64,000 nucleotides of DNA from Mucilaginibacter rivuli (lineage in GTDB: Bacteria; Bacteroidota; Bacteroidia; Sphingobacteriales; Sphingobacteriaceae), in assembly GCF_019391655.1 (NCBI RefSeq), contig NZ_JAHXPQ010000001.1, positions 806,001 to 870,000 on the forward strand, in the 5' to 3' direction. Position 1 is the first letter of the stretch. Every line of letters starts with the position of its first letter. A program made the translations under genes and the position numbers. Shown here piece by piece: positions 33,866 to 43,188 of the stretch. The notes under the pieces were generated by a model. It did not search any database, was not told the DNA's origin, and saw nothing but the letters and a program-made list of their open reading frames with translations.

Positions 33866-33929
33866 GTACTGCAGTACTAACACTTCACAATCAGTGAAAA
33901 CACCGAAAATGTACCGTGTTTTCACGGTA
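33866..33929 (+). promoter_or_regulatory. Palindromes upstream of dnaX
   Basis: A perfect 12-bp palindrome GTACTGCAGTAC (33866-33877) is followed by GTGAAAACAC (33894-33903), which pairs with GTGTTTTCAC (33916-33925). The latter overlaps a second possible hairpin TACCGTG/CACGGTA (33912-33929), followed by five T. The two hairpins exclude each other, which would fit a protein-binding site, a terminator or an attenuator. Confidence 0.4.
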
Positions 33930-34032
33930 TTTTTACTTAATAGAAAAATGTGTATATAGGCAAAGTTGCCCTCATGCAGCTATCTCAATTTCCCCCTTGC
34001 ACAAACCCGTCAATATTTATAATTTAGTTGCG

Positions 34033-35823
34033 ATGGATAATTTTATTGTTTCGGCCCGTAAATACCGCCCGGTTACCTTTGATACCGTTGTGGGCCAGCA
34101 ACATGTAACCAATACGTTAAAAAATGCGATAAAGAATAATCAGCTGGCACAGGCCTTTTTATTCTGCGGACCGCGTGGTGTAGGCAAAACCACCTGCGCA
34201 CGTATCCTGGCAAAAACCATCAACTGCACCAATTTACAAAGCAATACAGAGGCCTGCGGCGAGTGCGATTCCTGCGTGTCGTTCCAACGGGGTAATTCGT
34301 TTAACTTTCATGAACTGGATGCCGCGTCAAATAACTCGGTTGAAGATATCCGCAGTTTAATTGAACAGGTACGCATACCCCCACAGGCAGGTAAATACAA
34401 GATCTATATTATTGATGAGGTGCACATGCTATCGCAGGCGGCTTTCAACGCTTTCCTGAAAACGCTTGAAGAGCCACCATCATACGCTATATTTATATTA
34501 GCTACTACCGAAAAGCATAAAATACTGCCTACCATATTATCCCGCTGCCAGATATTCGATTTTAACCGGATACGGGTAGAAGATATGGCGGGGCACCTGG
34601 CCGCTATCGCCGCAAAGGAAAATGTACAGTATGAGGATGACGGTTTGCATATCATCGCCCAAAAAGCAGATGGCGGCTTGCGCGATGCCTTGAGCATGTT
34701 CGATCAGATCGTTAACTTTTCGCAGGGTAATGTTACCTACCGCTCGGTTATTGATAACCTGAACATATTAGATTACGATTACTACTTTAATGCCACGCAA
34801 GGTTTATTAGAAGAGGATACCGCGAAAACACTGCTGCTTTTTGATGAGATACTTTCGCACGGTTTTGATGGCAGTCACTTTATAGGTGGCTTAACAGAAC
34901 ACTTCCGTAACCTGTTGGTGGGCAAGGATGCCGATACTTTAAAATTACTTGAAGTGAGCGAAGGGATCCGCCGCAAATATTTAGAACAATCAAAAGCGGC
35001 TTCGGTATCGTTCCTGCTATCGGCCATGAATATTGCCAACCAGTGCGATCTGAACTATAAACTCAGTAAAAACCAGCGGCTCCAGGTAGAGCTGGCACTG
35101 CTCAAAATGTGCCACATCAGTTCGGCGCTCAACCTTGCAGTAACCCCCATAAATACCAACCAGCCCGAAGGGCAGGTAAAAAAAAAACCTGATACTATAC
35201 TAACAGAGGTTGCTCTGCTTAATAATACACCCCCTGCGGCAAGCGTCAAAACAGAGGAAACTGTAGTAGAAGCGAAACCTGTGCAAGCTACACCCGAAGT
35301 TAAAGCGCCCCCTGCCGAAGCACCAAAGCCGGGCATAACCATACCAAATTTAAGCGTAAGCTCAGCATCGGTAAAAATACCATCATTAAAAGATATGGGG
35401 AAGGTTACTGAAAAGGTAGCTAATGATGACGACCCCTATGTACGTGGAAGCGATAAGGAAGATTTTACCGAAAAAGCATTTTTAGATTGCTGGTACGCAT
35501 ACGCTACTATAATTAAAGAGCAAGGTAAAATGAACCTGCTAAGTATTTATACAGCATCGCCACCAAAAGCTGTGGGGCAATATAAGTACGAAATTGTGGT
35601 AACAACAAAAACACAGGAAATGGCCTTTCGGGATGATAAGCCTAACCTGATGAACCACCTGCGCCCAACACTCAAAAATTTTGATATCGACGTAGATACC
35701 AAAATGGAAGAATCAACCGGTACACGCCGCCCCTATACCGCTGTTGAAAAATATCAGCACATGGCCGGCAAAAACCCCGAATTGGTTGAATTGCGCAAGC
35801 GGTTTAATTTGGAACTGGAGTAA
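34033..35823 (+). CDS. dnaX: DNA polymerase III subunit gamma/tau
   Basis: Clamp-loader ATPase of the replicative polymerase; 596 residues from the ATG at 34033 (MDNFIVSARKYRPVTFDTVV). The frame is open 39 codons further upstream, but that stretch has no family similarity and overlaps hairpins. Visible motifs are Walker A GPRGVGKTT, the zinc-binding Cys group around CGECDSC, Walker B IIDEVHML and the SRC motif LSRCQIF. A Pro/Ala/Glu-rich linker (about residues 370-460) leads to a C-terminal tau-like domain. Convergent with a small acidic protein gene 1 bp away. Confidence 0.97.
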   Translation: MDNFIVSARKYRPVTFDTVVGQQHVTNTLKNAIKNNQLAQAFLFCGPRGVGKTTCARILAKTINCTNLQSNTEACGECDSCVSFQRGNSFNFHELDAASNNSVEDIRSLIEQVRIPPQAGKYKIYIIDEVHMLSQAAFNAFLKTLEEPPSYAIFILATTEKHKILPTILSRCQIFDFNRIRVEDMAGHLAAIAAKENVQYEDDGLHIIAQKADGGLRDALSMFDQIVNFSQGNVTYRSVIDNLNILDYDYYFNATQGLLEEDTAKTLLLFDEILSHGFDGSHFIGGLTEHFRNLLVGKDADTLKLLEVSEGIRRKYLEQSKAASVSFLLSAMNIANQCDLNYKLSKNQRLQVELALLKMCHISSALNLAVTPINTNQPEGQVKKKPDTILTEVALLNNTPPAASVKTEETVVEAKPVQATPEVKAPPAEAPKPGITIPNLSVSSASVKIPSLKDMGKVTEKVANDDDPYVRGSDKEDFTEKAFLDCWYAYATIIKEQGKMNLLSIYTASPPKAVGQYKYEIVVTTKTQEMAFRDDKPNLMNHLRPTLKNFDIDVDTKMEESTGTRRPYTAVEKYQHMAGKNPELVELRKRFNLELE

Positions 35824-35824
35824 G

Positions 35825-36250
35825 CTATCTTATCGGCATATCATTCTTCGGATAACCCTCTTCATCCAGGTCATCACGGTCATCTTCAGGAGTGTGTGCC
35901 AGGATACGGTCGATAGGGTCGGGTTCAAGCTCATCTTCGTTTTCAATATGCATACCCAGGTTATCTATATCAGTTTCGAGGGATTCGTCTTTAATATATT
36001 CATCCACAGCCAGCGGGTTTGATTCATCGTATGATGAAATCGAATCGCCACCATCTTTTACAGCGGTATTGTATGGGTCGGGGTGGTCATAATCGGGGTT
36101 ATCGCTTTTAACATCAAACTCGTAGCTGCCTTCGGCTTTATTATAGTTTAGGTTGTTGATATCTGTTGTTTCGCCCAGACTGTCTTTCAATGTTCTGTCA
36201 CGATCAGCACCATCATCGTTCAATTCGGGATATTTTTTGCTTGAGTTCAT
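35825..36250 (-). CDS. Hypothetical highly acidic protein
   Basis: A 141-residue protein very rich in Asp and Glu (for example PEDDRDDLDEEGYP and DNPDYDHPDPYN), with no membrane segment, signal peptide or recognisable domain; it is probably largely disordered. It is convergent with dnaX (1 bp between stops) and divergent from icd. I know of no function. Composition and the intact frame favour a real gene, most likely specific to the family Sphingobacteriaceae. Confidence 0.6.
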   Translation of the reverse strand: MNSSKKYPELNDDGADRDRTLKDSLGETTDINNLNYNKAEGSYEFDVKSDNPDYDHPDPYNTAVKDGGDSISSYDESNPLAVDEYIKDESLETDIDNLGMHIENEDELEPDPIDRILAHTPEDDRDDLDEEGYPKNDMPIR

Positions 36251-36355
36251 GGTATTTGAGGTTTATATTTAAAGTTACAGAGAAAACCTTGCCAAAAAAA
36301 TGAGATAAGTCAAAAAAATGAGGCAGATATTAAAAAGCACTAAAATCAATTTTTA

Positions 36356-36363
36356 TATATTTG
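36356..36363 (+). promoter_or_regulatory. -7 promoter element of icd
   Basis: TATATTTG matches the Bacteroidota -7 consensus; no clear -33 TTTG is seen 19-23 bp upstream. Its position rules out translation from the in-frame upstream codon at 36361 and supports the start at 36406. Confidence 0.5.
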
Positions 36364-36405
36364 GCCTTCATTTTAAAAAGAAGAAACAAAACAACAATCC
36401 CGAAT

Positions 36406-37635
36406 ATGTCAAAAATTAAAGTAGCTAACCCGGTAGTGGAGCTTGATGGCGACGAAATGACGCGCATCATCTGGAAATTTATTAAAGATAAACTGATCAC
36501 TCCGTACCTTGATCTGGATATTAAGTATTATGATCTTGGTATCGAATACCGTGATGAGACTAACGACCAGGTTACTATCGACTCGGCAAACGCTATTTTA
36601 AAATACGGTGTAGGTATTAAATGTGCTACCATTACGCCTGATGAAGAACGTGTTAAAGAGTTTGGTTTGAAACAAATGTGGAAATCGCCAAACGGAACTA
36701 TCCGTAATATTTTGGATGGTACTGTATTCCGCGAGCCTATTGTAATGAGCAATGTACCCCGTTTGGTACCAAACTGGACAGCCCCTATCTGCATTGGCCG
36801 TCACGCTTTTGGCGATCAGTACCGCGCTACTGACTTTGTAACTAAAGGAAAAGGAAAATTAACAATTAAATTTACACCAGAAGATGGCGGCGAAGAGCAA
36901 TCATTCGAAGTGTATAACTTTAAGGGCGATGGTGTAGCGTTAGCTATGTACAACACCGATGAGTCTATCCGTGGTTTCGCACACGCATGTTTTAACCAGG
37001 CTTTAATGAAAGGCTGGCCTTTATACTTATCAACCAAAAACACCATCCTTAAAAAATACGATGGCCGTTTTAAAGACATCTTCGAAGAAATTTACCAAAA
37101 CGATTACAAAGCTAAATTCGCGGAAGCTAAAATTACTTATGAGCACCGTTTGATCGACGACATGGTTGCATCGGCCCTTAAATGGAACGGTAACTTTGTT
37201 TGGGCTTGTAAAAACTACGATGGCGACGTGCAATCTGATACTGTAGCACAAGGTTTCGGTTCATTAGGTTTAATGACATCAACTTTGGTTACACCTGATG
37301 GCACCGTTATGGAAGCAGAAGCTGCCCACGGAACTGTAACCCGCCACTACCGCGAGCATCAGGCAGGCCGCCCAACATCTACCAACCCAATCGCGTCAAT
37401 CTTCGCGTGGACACGTGGTTTAGAGTTCCGCGGTATACTGGACGGTAACCAGGAGCTGATCGATTTCTGTAAAGCTTTGGAGGCCGTTTGTATCGAAACC
37501 GTTGAAAGCGGAAAAATGACCAAAGATTTGGCTATCACAGTTAAAGCCAAAGTTGAACATGGTGTTGATTACCTATACACCGAAGAATTTTTGGAAGCTA
37601 TTGATGAGAACTTGAAAAAGAAGTTGGGTAAGTAA
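36406..37635 (+). CDS. icd: NADP-dependent isocitrate dehydrogenase
   Basis: A 409-residue TCA-cycle enzyme converting isocitrate to 2-oxoglutarate and CO2. It is of the eukaryote-like homodimeric subfamily, as shown by [20 protein letters not shown], then [74 protein letters not shown] and [18 protein letters not shown] start at ATG 36406 ([11 protein letters not shown]); an upstream in-frame codon adds 15 residues that overlap the -7 element. A strong terminator follows 24 bp after the stop. Confidence 0.97.
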   Translation: MSKIKVANPVVELDGDEMTRIIWKFIKDKLITPYLDLDIKYYDLGIEYRDETNDQVTIDSANAILKYGVGIKCATITPDEERVKEFGLKQMWKSPNGTIRNILDGTVFREPIVMSNVPRLVPNWTAPICIGRHAFGDQYRATDFVTKGKGKLTIKFTPEDGGEEQSFEVYNFKGDGVALAMYNTDESIRGFAHACFNQALMKGWPLYLSTKNTILKKYDGRFKDIFEEIYQNDYKAKFAEAKITYEHRLIDDMVASALKWNGNFVWACKNYDGDVQSDTVAQGFGSLGLMTSTLVTPDGTVMEAEAAHGTVTRHYREHQAGRPTSTNPIASIFAWTRGLEFRGILDGNQELIDFCKALEAVCIETVESGKMTKDLAITVKAKVEHGVDYLYTEEFLEAIDENLKKKLGK

Positions 37636-37659
37636 GAAGCCTGCTTTATAATACATTGA

Positions 37660-37691
37660 GGGTCTGTTTGCATCGCAAACAGACCCTTTTT
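37660..37691 (+). terminator. Intrinsic terminator of icd
   Basis: GGGTCTGTTTGC (37660-37671) pairs perfectly with GCAAACAGACCC (37675-37686), followed by TTTTT. Confidence 0.95.
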
Positions 37692-37698
37692 AATTTTT

Positions 37699-37724
37699 GT
37701 CATTGCGAGGGACGAAGCAATCTC
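37699..37724 (+). repeat. GTCATTGCGAGG-family repeat, left copy
   Basis: GTCATTGCGAGGGACGAAGC followed by AATCTC. It is the inverted partner of 38120-38145 with 25 of 26 bases identical, and the GIY-YIG gene lies between them. Further copies or relatives: 33160-33182, 61613-61640 and 61691-61713. Confidence 0.85.
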
Positions 37725-37773
37725 AGCGACAGGTATCCTACAGCCATGTAAACGCCATGCAATAGATAAAGTT

Positions 37774-38070
37774 CTAATCATACCAACCATCACTTAAATC
37801 ATTCCAATTCGGATTTTCTAAATTGATCAAATCAAGTTTCTGTTGCCTCGATCCACCTTTTAATTGCTTCTCGCGGGCAATTGCATCGTCTATCCATTGA
37901 AAAGTTTCGAAATAAACTAATTTGTTGCAGCTGTATGTTTTAGTAAATCCCTGATGTACACCGCTCTTATGTTCAAGCGTTCTGTTTTTAACATCGTTCG
38001 TTACACCTATGTATAAAACCGCATGATGTTTATTGGTGAGGATGTAAATGTAGTATTGGTGTAGTTTCAT
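37774..38070 (-). CDS. GIY-YIG nuclease family protein
   Basis: A 98-residue single-domain nuclease. The GIY-YIG core is visible: YYIYILTNKHHAVLYIGVTN (the two Tyr strands), DVKNRTLEHK with the conserved Arg and His, and REKQLKGGSRQQKLDLI with a catalytic-site Glu/Lys helix. Such small proteins are abundant in Bacteroidota and their cellular role is not settled. It is bracketed by inverted copies of a dispersed repeat 49 bp and 49 bp from its ends, which suggests that the gene and the repeats move or are maintained together. It stands alone transcriptionally. Confidence 0.92.
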   Translation of the reverse strand: MKLHQYYIYILTNKHHAVLYIGVTNDVKNRTLEHKSGVHQGFTKTYSCNKLVYFETFQWIDDAIAREKQLKGGSRQQKLDLINLENPNWNDLSDGWYD

Positions 38071-38119
38071 TACTCAAATATACGCATTGCGTTGGTTGTG
38101 TGGTGGTTACCTTTCCGCA

Positions 38120-38145
38120 GAGATTGCTTCGTGCCTCGCAATGAC
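38120..38145 (-). repeat. GTCATTGCGAGG-family repeat, right copy (inverted)
   Basis: On the minus strand GTCATTGCGAGGCACGAAGC followed by AATCTC. It is 26 bp, one mismatch from the left copy. Confidence 0.85.
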
Positions 38146-38174
38146 AAGTTGGGCGAGAGGGTTGGCGAAAAAAA

Positions 38175-38507
38175 CTATTTCTTATTCTTCACCACCAATC
38201 CATAACTATCATCAATAAACTCCTTCAACTGCTTGGTACTTAGCGTGCCATCAACAATAATGGTATTCCAATGCTTTTTATTCATGTGGTAGCCCGGTTG
38301 CACGGCATCGTAACGCTCGCGCAGCTCGATAGCCTTATCGGGATCACATTTTACGTTGAAGGTGATGGGGTGCTTATCCAGGCCCATTAACAAAAATAGC
38401 TTGTTATTCACTTTAAAAACAAGGGTATCCGGCCCGAAGGGAAGGTCTTCGGCGGCGCCGGGTTTGCTGATGCAGTACTCGCGGATATCTTCTTCGGTCA
38501 TGGTCAT
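38175..38507 (-). CDS. MmcQ/YjbR-family DNA-binding-like protein
   Basis: A 110-residue cytosolic protein with the CyaY-like fold of the YjbR family. Visible features are an N-terminal helix (EEDIREYCISKPGAAEDLPF), the strand pair TLVFKVNNKLFLLMGL, ITFNVKCDPDKAIELRERYD and PGYHMNKKHWNTIIVDG. Full family length. The family is often called a predicted DNA-binding protein, but the function has not been shown. Its upstream region contains two word-repeat families (38520-38580). Confidence 0.9.
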   Translation of the reverse strand: MTMTEEDIREYCISKPGAAEDLPFGPDTLVFKVNNKLFLLMGLDKHPITFNVKCDPDKAIELRERYDAVQPGYHMNKKHWNTIIVDGTLSTKQLKEFIDDSYGLVVKNKK

Positions 38508-38519
38508 AAAATTAAGAAT

Positions 38520-38580
38520 TTCAGAATCGAGAGCAAAGAATCAGGAAAAAATCCGAAATCGAACATCCGATATCCGAAAT
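38520..38580. repeat. Two word repeats upstream of the YjbR-family gene
   Basis: AGAATCGAGAGCAAAGAATC (about 38523-38542), related to the words translated at 30154-30232, is followed directly by AATCCGAAATCGAACATCCG and ATATCCGAAAT of the TCCGAAAT family (38550-38580). Confidence 0.6.
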
Positions 38581-38619
38581 AGCAACATATTATCCCTAAA
38601 TTAAATTTACCCCAACCTA

Positions 38620-38650
38620 TTGTATATCAAAAGATAACTTCCTACCTTTG
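38620..38650 (+). promoter_or_regulatory. Promoter of the rpsL operon
   Basis: -33 TTG at 38620-38622 and -7 TACCTTTG at 38643-38650, 20 bp apart; the transcription start should fall near 38657, 40 bp before rpsL. Confidence 0.75.
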
Positions 38651-38696
38651 CAGTCCTTAAAATAAGGACAGAAGTACATAAACATTAAAAGGAACA

Positions 38697-39110
38697 ATGC
38701 CTACTATTCAACAATTAGTTAGAAAAGGTAGAGTAGCTCTGGTTGATAAGAGTAAATCACCAGCGTTGGACTCATGTCCACAGCGAAGAGGCGTATGCAC
38801 ACGCGTGTATACCACTACCCCTAAAAAACCAAACTCAGCAATGCGTAAAGTTGCGCGTGTGCGTTTAACAAACGGAAAAGAAGTGAATGCTTACATTCCG
38901 GGTGAAGGTCACAACTTACAAGAACACTCTATCGTTTTGATACGTGGTGGTCGTGTTAAGGATTTACCAGGTGTACGTTACCACATCATCCGTGGCGCGT
39001 TAGATACATCAGGTGTTGCCGGCCGTAATCAGCGTCGTTCTAAATATGGTACCAAACGTCCTAAACCAGGACAAGTTGCTGCCGCTCCAACTAAAGGTAA
39101 AAAGAAATAA
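38697..39110 (+). CDS. rpsL: 30S ribosomal protein S12
   Basis: 137 residues: [12 protein letters not shown], the decoding-site loop [15 protein letters not shown] with the Lys linked to streptomycin sensitivity, and [17 protein letters not shown]. Length and ends are normal, with a short Bacteroidota-type basic tail. It is the first gene of the str operon, driven by the promoter at 38620-38650. A GGAGG sequence precedes the next gene, rpsG. Confidence 0.99.
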   Translation: MPTIQQLVRKGRVALVDKSKSPALDSCPQRRGVCTRVYTTTPKKPNSAMRKVARVRLTNGKEVNAYIPGEGHNLQEHSIVLIRGGRVKDLPGVRYHIIRGALDTSGVAGRNQRRSKYGTKRPKPGQVAAAPTKGKKK

Positions 39111-39129
39111 TTAAGGAGGATAGAAAGCA

Positions 39130-39597
39130 ATGAGAAAGTCGAAACCAAAAAAGAGAATTATCCTTCCTGATCCAAAGTTCAATGATACTTTGGTTACAAG
39201 GTTTGTAAATAACATGATGTATGATGGTAAAAAATCTACCGCGTACACTATATTTTATGATGCTGTTGAACTTGTTGAGAAAAAAACCAGCGAAAGCGGT
39301 TTAGATACATGGAAAAAAGCATTGAACAACGTTATGCCTGCTGTTGAAGTAAAGAGCCGTCGTGTTGGTGGTGCTAACTTCCAGGTACCTACAGAGGTTC
39401 GTCCGGAGCGTAAAATTGCTTTGGGTATGAAATGGTTAATCAGCTATGCACGTAAACGTGGTGAAAAAACCATGATGGAGAAATTAGCAGGCGAAATTAT
39501 CAGCGCAGCTAAAGGCGAAGGTGCAGCAGTGAAGAAGAAAGAAGATACGCACAAAATGGCAGAAGCCAACAAAGCGTTCTCTCACTTCCGTTTCTAA
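39130..39597 (+). CDS. rpsG: 30S ribosomal protein S7
   Basis: 155 residues. Family motifs: [39 protein letters not shown] and [20 protein letters not shown], ending in [15 protein letters not shown]. It organises the 3' major domain of 16S rRNA. It is 19 bp after rpsL and followed by a 120-bp spacer with a long inverted repeat before fusA. Confidence 0.99.
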   Translation: MRKSKPKKRIILPDPKFNDTLVTRFVNNMMYDGKKSTAYTIFYDAVELVEKKTSESGLDTWKKALNNVMPAVEVKSRRVGGANFQVPTEVRPERKIALGMKWLISYARKRGEKTMMEKLAGEIISAAKGEGAAVKKKEDTHKMAEANKAFSHFRF

Positions 39598-39605
39598 AAT
39601 ATTGA

Positions 39606-39709
39606 TTGAATGATTGAGTGATTGAATGATTGATTTTTAAATCGGTTATTCAATTTCTCAATCACTTTTAGTTTAATTCAATCAATAATTCAATAAATCA
39701 ATCATTCAA
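39606..39709. repeat. Inverted word repeat between rpsG and fusA
   Basis: TTGAATGATTGA at 39606-39617 pairs exactly with TCAATCATTCAA at 39698-39709. The arms are built from repeated ATTGA/TCAAT words (ATTGAATGATTGAGTGATTG on the left), so many alternative pairings exist. It lies in the rpsG-fusA spacer and would be transcribed. Confidence 0.7.
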
Positions 39710-39717
39710 AAATAATT

Positions 39718-41829
39718 ATGTCAAGAGACTTAAAGTACACCAGGAACATCGGTATTGCTGCTCACATTGATGCGGGTAAAACTACCACTACTGAGCGTAT
39801 ATTATATTATGCTGGTGTTAACCACAAAATTGGCGAGGTGCACGAAGGTGCAGCTACCATGGACTGGATGGCACAAGAGCAGGAGCGTGGTATCACCATC
39901 ACTTCGGCTGCAACTACAATTGATTGGAAATACCGTGGCGATAATTACCACATCAACATTATTGATACCCCGGGCCACGTGGATTTTACCGTTGAGGTAA
40001 ACCGCTCGTTACGTGTATTGGATGGTTTGGTATTCTTGTTCAGCGCGGTTGATGGTGTTGAGCCACAATCTGAAACCAACTGGCGTTTGGCTAACAACTA
40101 CAACGTTGCCCGTATAGGCTTCGTTAACAAGATGGACCGTTCCGGTGCCGATTTCTTGAAAGTTGTTAAACAAGTAAAAAGCATGTTGGGCAGCAACGCT
40201 GTGCCTTTGCAATTGCCAATTGGCAGCGAAGATCAATTTAAAGGTGTTGTTGACCTGATCAACTGGAGAGGTATCATCTGGAATGAGCACGATAAAGGCA
40301 TGACCTTTACCGAAGTTCCAATCCCTGAGGATATGATCGAAGAAGCTACCGAGTGGAGAGAGAAATTGTTGGAAGCTGTAGCTGATTACGATGAGTCTTT
40401 GATGGAGAAATTCTTTGAAGCTCCTGAAACTATCACCGAGCGCGAAGTGCTTACCGCATTACGTTCTGCAGTGTTAGATGCCAAAATCGTTCCTATGGTA
40501 TGTGGTTCATCTTTCAAAAACAAAGGTGTACAAACCATGCTTGACTATGTGATGGAATTATTGCCATCGCCAATGGACGTTGAAGGTATCGTAGGTACTA
40601 ACCCTAACACCGGCGAAGAAGTTGTTCGTCAGCCATCAGAAAAAGAACCATTCGCAGCATTAGCGTTTAAAATCGCGACCGATCCGTTTGTGGGCCGTTT
40701 GTGCTTTATCCGCGTATACTCTGGTAACCTGGAAGCAGGTTCGTATGTATATAACATGCGTTCTGATAATAAAGAGCGTATCTCTCGTATATTCCAAATG
40801 CACGCTAACAAGCAAAACTCTATCCCTAACGTAGGTGCTGGTGATATTGCTGCGGTAGTAGGCTTTAAGGATATCAAAACAGGTGATACCCTTTGTGATG
40901 AGAAACACCCTATCGTTTTAGAGTCGATGAATTTCCCTGAGCCGGTTATCGGTTTGGCTATCGAACCTAAAACTCAGGCTGACGTTGATAAATTGGGTAT
41001 GGCTTTAGGTAAATTATCTGAAGAAGATCCAACCTTCCGTGTAACCTCTGACGAAGAAAGCGGCCAAACCATTATATCTGGTATGGGCGAGCTTCACTTG
41101 GATATCATCATGGATCGTTTGAAACGTGAGTTTAAAGTTGAAGTAAATCAAGGTGCGCCACAAGTATCTTACAAAGAGTCTATCACAGGTACTACACAAC
41201 ACCGCGAAACATACAAGAAACAAACCGGTGGTCGTGGTAAATTTGCTGATATCCAGGTGATTATTTCTCCTGCTGACGAAGGTACTACAGGTTTACAGTT
41301 TGTTAACGAAATCTCTGGTGGTTCAATCCCTCGTGAGTTTATCCCATCTGTAGAAAAAGGCTTTAAAGCTGCTATGGATAACGGTGTACTTGCAGGTTAC
41401 CCATTAGTAAACATGAAGGTTCGTTTGATAGATGGTTCATTCCACGCTGTCGATTCGGATGCATTATCTTTCGAGATCTGTGCCCGTGGCGCTTACCGCG
41501 AAGCTTTACCTAAATGTAAACCAATGTTGTTAGAGCCGATAATGAAGATCGAAATATTAACCCCTGAAGAAAACATGGGTGATGTTATCGGTGATATGAA
41601 CCGTCGTCGTGGCCAGCTGTTAGGTATGGACTCACGTGCCGGCGCGCAGGTTATCAAAGCAACTGTACCATTGAGCGAAATGTTTGGTTATGTAACCCAG
41701 TTACGTACCATCACTTCGGGCCGTGCTACTTCAACCATGGAGTTTGATCACTATGCTGAAGCGCCACGTAACGTACAGGACGAAGTTGTTGCAAAAGCTA
41801 AAGGCAAAAAACAACAAGCAAACGCGTAA
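39718..41829 (+). CDS. fusA: Elongation factor G
   Basis: 703-residue GTPase that drives translocation and, with RRF, ribosome recycling. The G domain has [17 protein letters not shown] (P-loop), [13 protein letters not shown] (switch I), DTPGHVDF and [10 protein letters not shown]. Later domains show [16 protein letters not shown] and the C-terminal [20 protein letters not shown]. It is in the str operon; no tuf gene follows, rpsJ comes next. Both flanking spacers hold inverted word repeats. Confidence 0.99.
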   Translation: MSRDLKYTRNIGIAAHIDAGKTTTTERILYYAGVNHKIGEVHEGAATMDWMAQEQERGITITSAATTIDWKYRGDNYHINIIDTPGHVDFTVEVNRSLRVLDGLVFLFSAVDGVEPQSETNWRLANNYNVARIGFVNKMDRSGADFLKVVKQVKSMLGSNAVPLQLPIGSEDQFKGVVDLINWRGIIWNEHDKGMTFTEVPIPEDMIEEATEWREKLLEAVADYDESLMEKFFEAPETITEREVLTALRSAVLDAKIVPMVCGSSFKNKGVQTMLDYVMELLPSPMDVEGIVGTNPNTGEEVVRQPSEKEPFAALAFKIATDPFVGRLCFIRVYSGNLEAGSYVYNMRSDNKERISRIFQMHANKQNSIPNVGAGDIAAVVGFKDIKTGDTLCDEKHPIVLESMNFPEPVIGLAIEPKTQADVDKLGMALGKLSEEDPTFRVTSDEESGQTIISGMGELHLDIIMDRLKREFKVEVNQGAPQVSYKESITGTTQHRETYKKQTGGRGKFADIQVIISPADEGTTGLQFVNEISGGSIPREFIPSVEKGFKAAMDNGVLAGYPLVNMKVRLIDGSFHAVDSDALSFEICARGAYREALPKCKPMLLEPIMKIEILTPEENMGDVIGDMNRRRGQLLGMDSRAGAQVIKATVPLSEMFGYVTQLRTITSGRATSTMEFDHYAEAPRNVQDEVVAKAKGKKQQANA

Positions 41830-41840
41830 TTGAGTTAAAT

Positions 41841-41918
41841 GTTGATTGGGTTGATTAGGTGAGTGGTTACTCCCAAAACAACTCAATCAACTTAATAAAC
41901 ATAGTCAACCCAATCAAC
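41841..41918. repeat. Inverted word repeat between fusA and rpsJ
   Basis: GTTGATTGGGTTGA at 41841-41854 pairs perfectly with TCAACCCAATCAAC at 41905-41918; the inner part has further ACTCAATCAACTT words. Same design as the repeat before fusA but different sequence. Confidence 0.7.
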
Positions 41919-41960
41919 CATAAATAATAGCTCTTATGGTTGGTTATAAAAACAAGTAAA

Positions 41961-42266
41961 ATGAGCCAAAGAATCAGAATCAAATTAAAATCTTACGATT
42001 ACAATTTGGTAGACAAGTCTGCCGAGAAGATCGTAAAGACGGTAAAACCTACCGGCGCTGTGGTAAGCGGACCAATCCCTTTGCCAACTGAAAAGAAAAT
42101 CTTCACTGTTTTGCGTTCACCGCACGTAAACAAAAAAGCACGTGAGCAATTTCAATTATGCTCTTACAAACGTTTGTTAGACATCTACAGTTCAAATTCA
42201 AAAACTGTTGACGCCCTGATGAAATTAGAGTTGCCAAGTGGCGTTGAAGTTGAGATCAAAGTTTAG
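41961..42266 (+). CDS. rpsJ: 30S ribosomal protein S10
   Basis: 101 residues from ATG 41961 ([18 protein letters not shown]); the frame is open seven codons further but homologues start here. Motifs: [38 protein letters not shown] and [12 protein letters not shown]10 also binds NusG/NusB in transcription antitermination. It is separated from rplC by a strong terminator and two unrelated genes, which breaks the usual S10 operon. Confidence 0.99.
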   Translation: MSQRIRIKLKSYDYNLVDKSAEKIVKTVKPTGAVVSGPIPLPTEKKIFTVLRSPHVNKKAREQFQLCSYKRLLDIYSSNSKTVDALMKLELPSGVEVEIKV

Positions 42267-42291
42267 TTAGCTGCGATTTTAATCAAAAAAT

Positions 42292-42330
42292 AAAAGTGCC
42301 GCTTTCCGAAAGGAGAGCGGCACTTTTTTG
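42292..42330 (+). terminator. Intrinsic terminator after rpsJ
   Basis: AAAAGTGCCGCT (42292-42303) pairs with AGCGGCACTTTT (42316-42327), then more T; the loop contains a second small TTCC-GAAA-GGA hairpin. It ends the str part of the cluster. Confidence 0.95.
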
Positions 42331-42371
42331 TTGAGGATGTTTAAATATCTTGCCTCTTGATTCTAATCTTT

Positions 42372-43088
42372 CTATTTCTTCCCCATTAACTCATCCACCT
42401 TATTGCGTTCGGTTTGCAGTTCGCGGGCAAGTTTCTTTTCCTTATCGTTGGCTTTGGCCTTGTAGGCCTTAAACTCCTCGTCAAGCTCTTCGTACAACTT
42501 AATGCGGTACGCAGCCTCATTGCGGTTACTGCCCGACATGTAGATCACCGTGGCCAACGCGCCACCCAATATCAATACCAACCCCCACATAATAATATTG
42601 TAGGTGGTTTTGGGCATGCCTATTCCTAAAAAGCTAACCTCATTAAGTTTACTTTGCGATTCGGTAAGGCTTTGATCTTTAGTGGTGATGTTTCCCTGCA
42701 GTTCGGTAATGGTTTTGTTTTGCAGCGCCAACCTTTTTTGAGCTTCGTTAAACTTACGCTTTTCGGTATTGAGCGAATCGGTTATGGCTTTGTTGTATGC
42801 AATTAACGGTGCCTGCTGGTAGTAATATGTTTTTTTAAGCAGCTCGGCAAACTGGCCGCGTAGGCTATGGTCAACAACAGCCGGTGCTGTAACCGCAGGT
42901 AGTTGTTGGGTAGTTGCAGGTGCTTGCTGTGCAGGTACCTGTACAGCCGGTTTTACTGCAGGCGGTATGTATTTCTTTTGTACAACAACAGGCTTGGCTG
43001 CTTTTGTACTATCCTGACTATAGCTTAAGTTGTTTGTAAAAAGTAAAGCGAAAGCTATAGTTAAGGTGAGGCCCGGTATCTTATTCAT
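42372..43088 (-). CDS. Membrane-anchored coiled-coil protein
   Basis: A 238-residue protein with an N-terminal signal peptide (to about residue 24), a Pro/Gln/Ala-rich segment (APATTQQLPAVTAPAVV), a first coiled coil (about 95-145, KFNEAQKRLALQNKTITELQ), a membrane helix (about 158-180, IIMWGLVLILGGALATVIYM) and a C-terminal charged coiled coil. Similar Bacteroidota proteins are sometimes mislabelled tRNA (guanine-N1)-methyltransferase; no methyltransferase motif is visible. Opposite strand to its ribosomal neighbours, divergent from the dehydrogenase gene. Function unknown. Confidence 0.75.
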   Translation of the reverse strand: MNKIPGLTLTIAFALLFTNNLSYSQDSTKAAKPVVVQKKYIPPAVKPAVQVPAQQAPATTQQLPAVTAPAVVDHSLRGQFAELLKKTYYYQQAPLIAYNKAITDSLNTEKRKFNEAQKRLALQNKTITELQGNITTKDQSLTESQSKLNEVSFLGIGMPKTTYNIIMWGLVLILGGALATVIYMSGSNRNEAAYRIKLYEELDEEFKAYKAKANDKEKKLARELQTERNKVDELMGKK

Positions 43089-43188
43089 AGGTATTACAGA
43101 TTGGCAATTTGCTAAAGGTAAAAATTAATATAAAAAACCAAATACAAATGTATCAACAAATATCGGACCCTGTGGCTATATTAGCGGC

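Noticed and set aside
33151..33897. Several open frames between the ImmA/IrrE module and dnaX
   Set aside because: They run through dispersed repeats and hairpins and change composition abruptly; they look like repeat translations.
33916..34032. Upstream in-frame extension of dnaX
   Set aside because: The 39 extra residues lack family similarity and overlap the hairpin region; the ATG at 34033 gives a standard N-terminus.
39600..39715. ATTGA-word block as a CRISPR or origin-type iteron array
   Set aside because: Words vary in spacing and orientation, there are no spacers, and the block lies inside the str operon with no replication gene.
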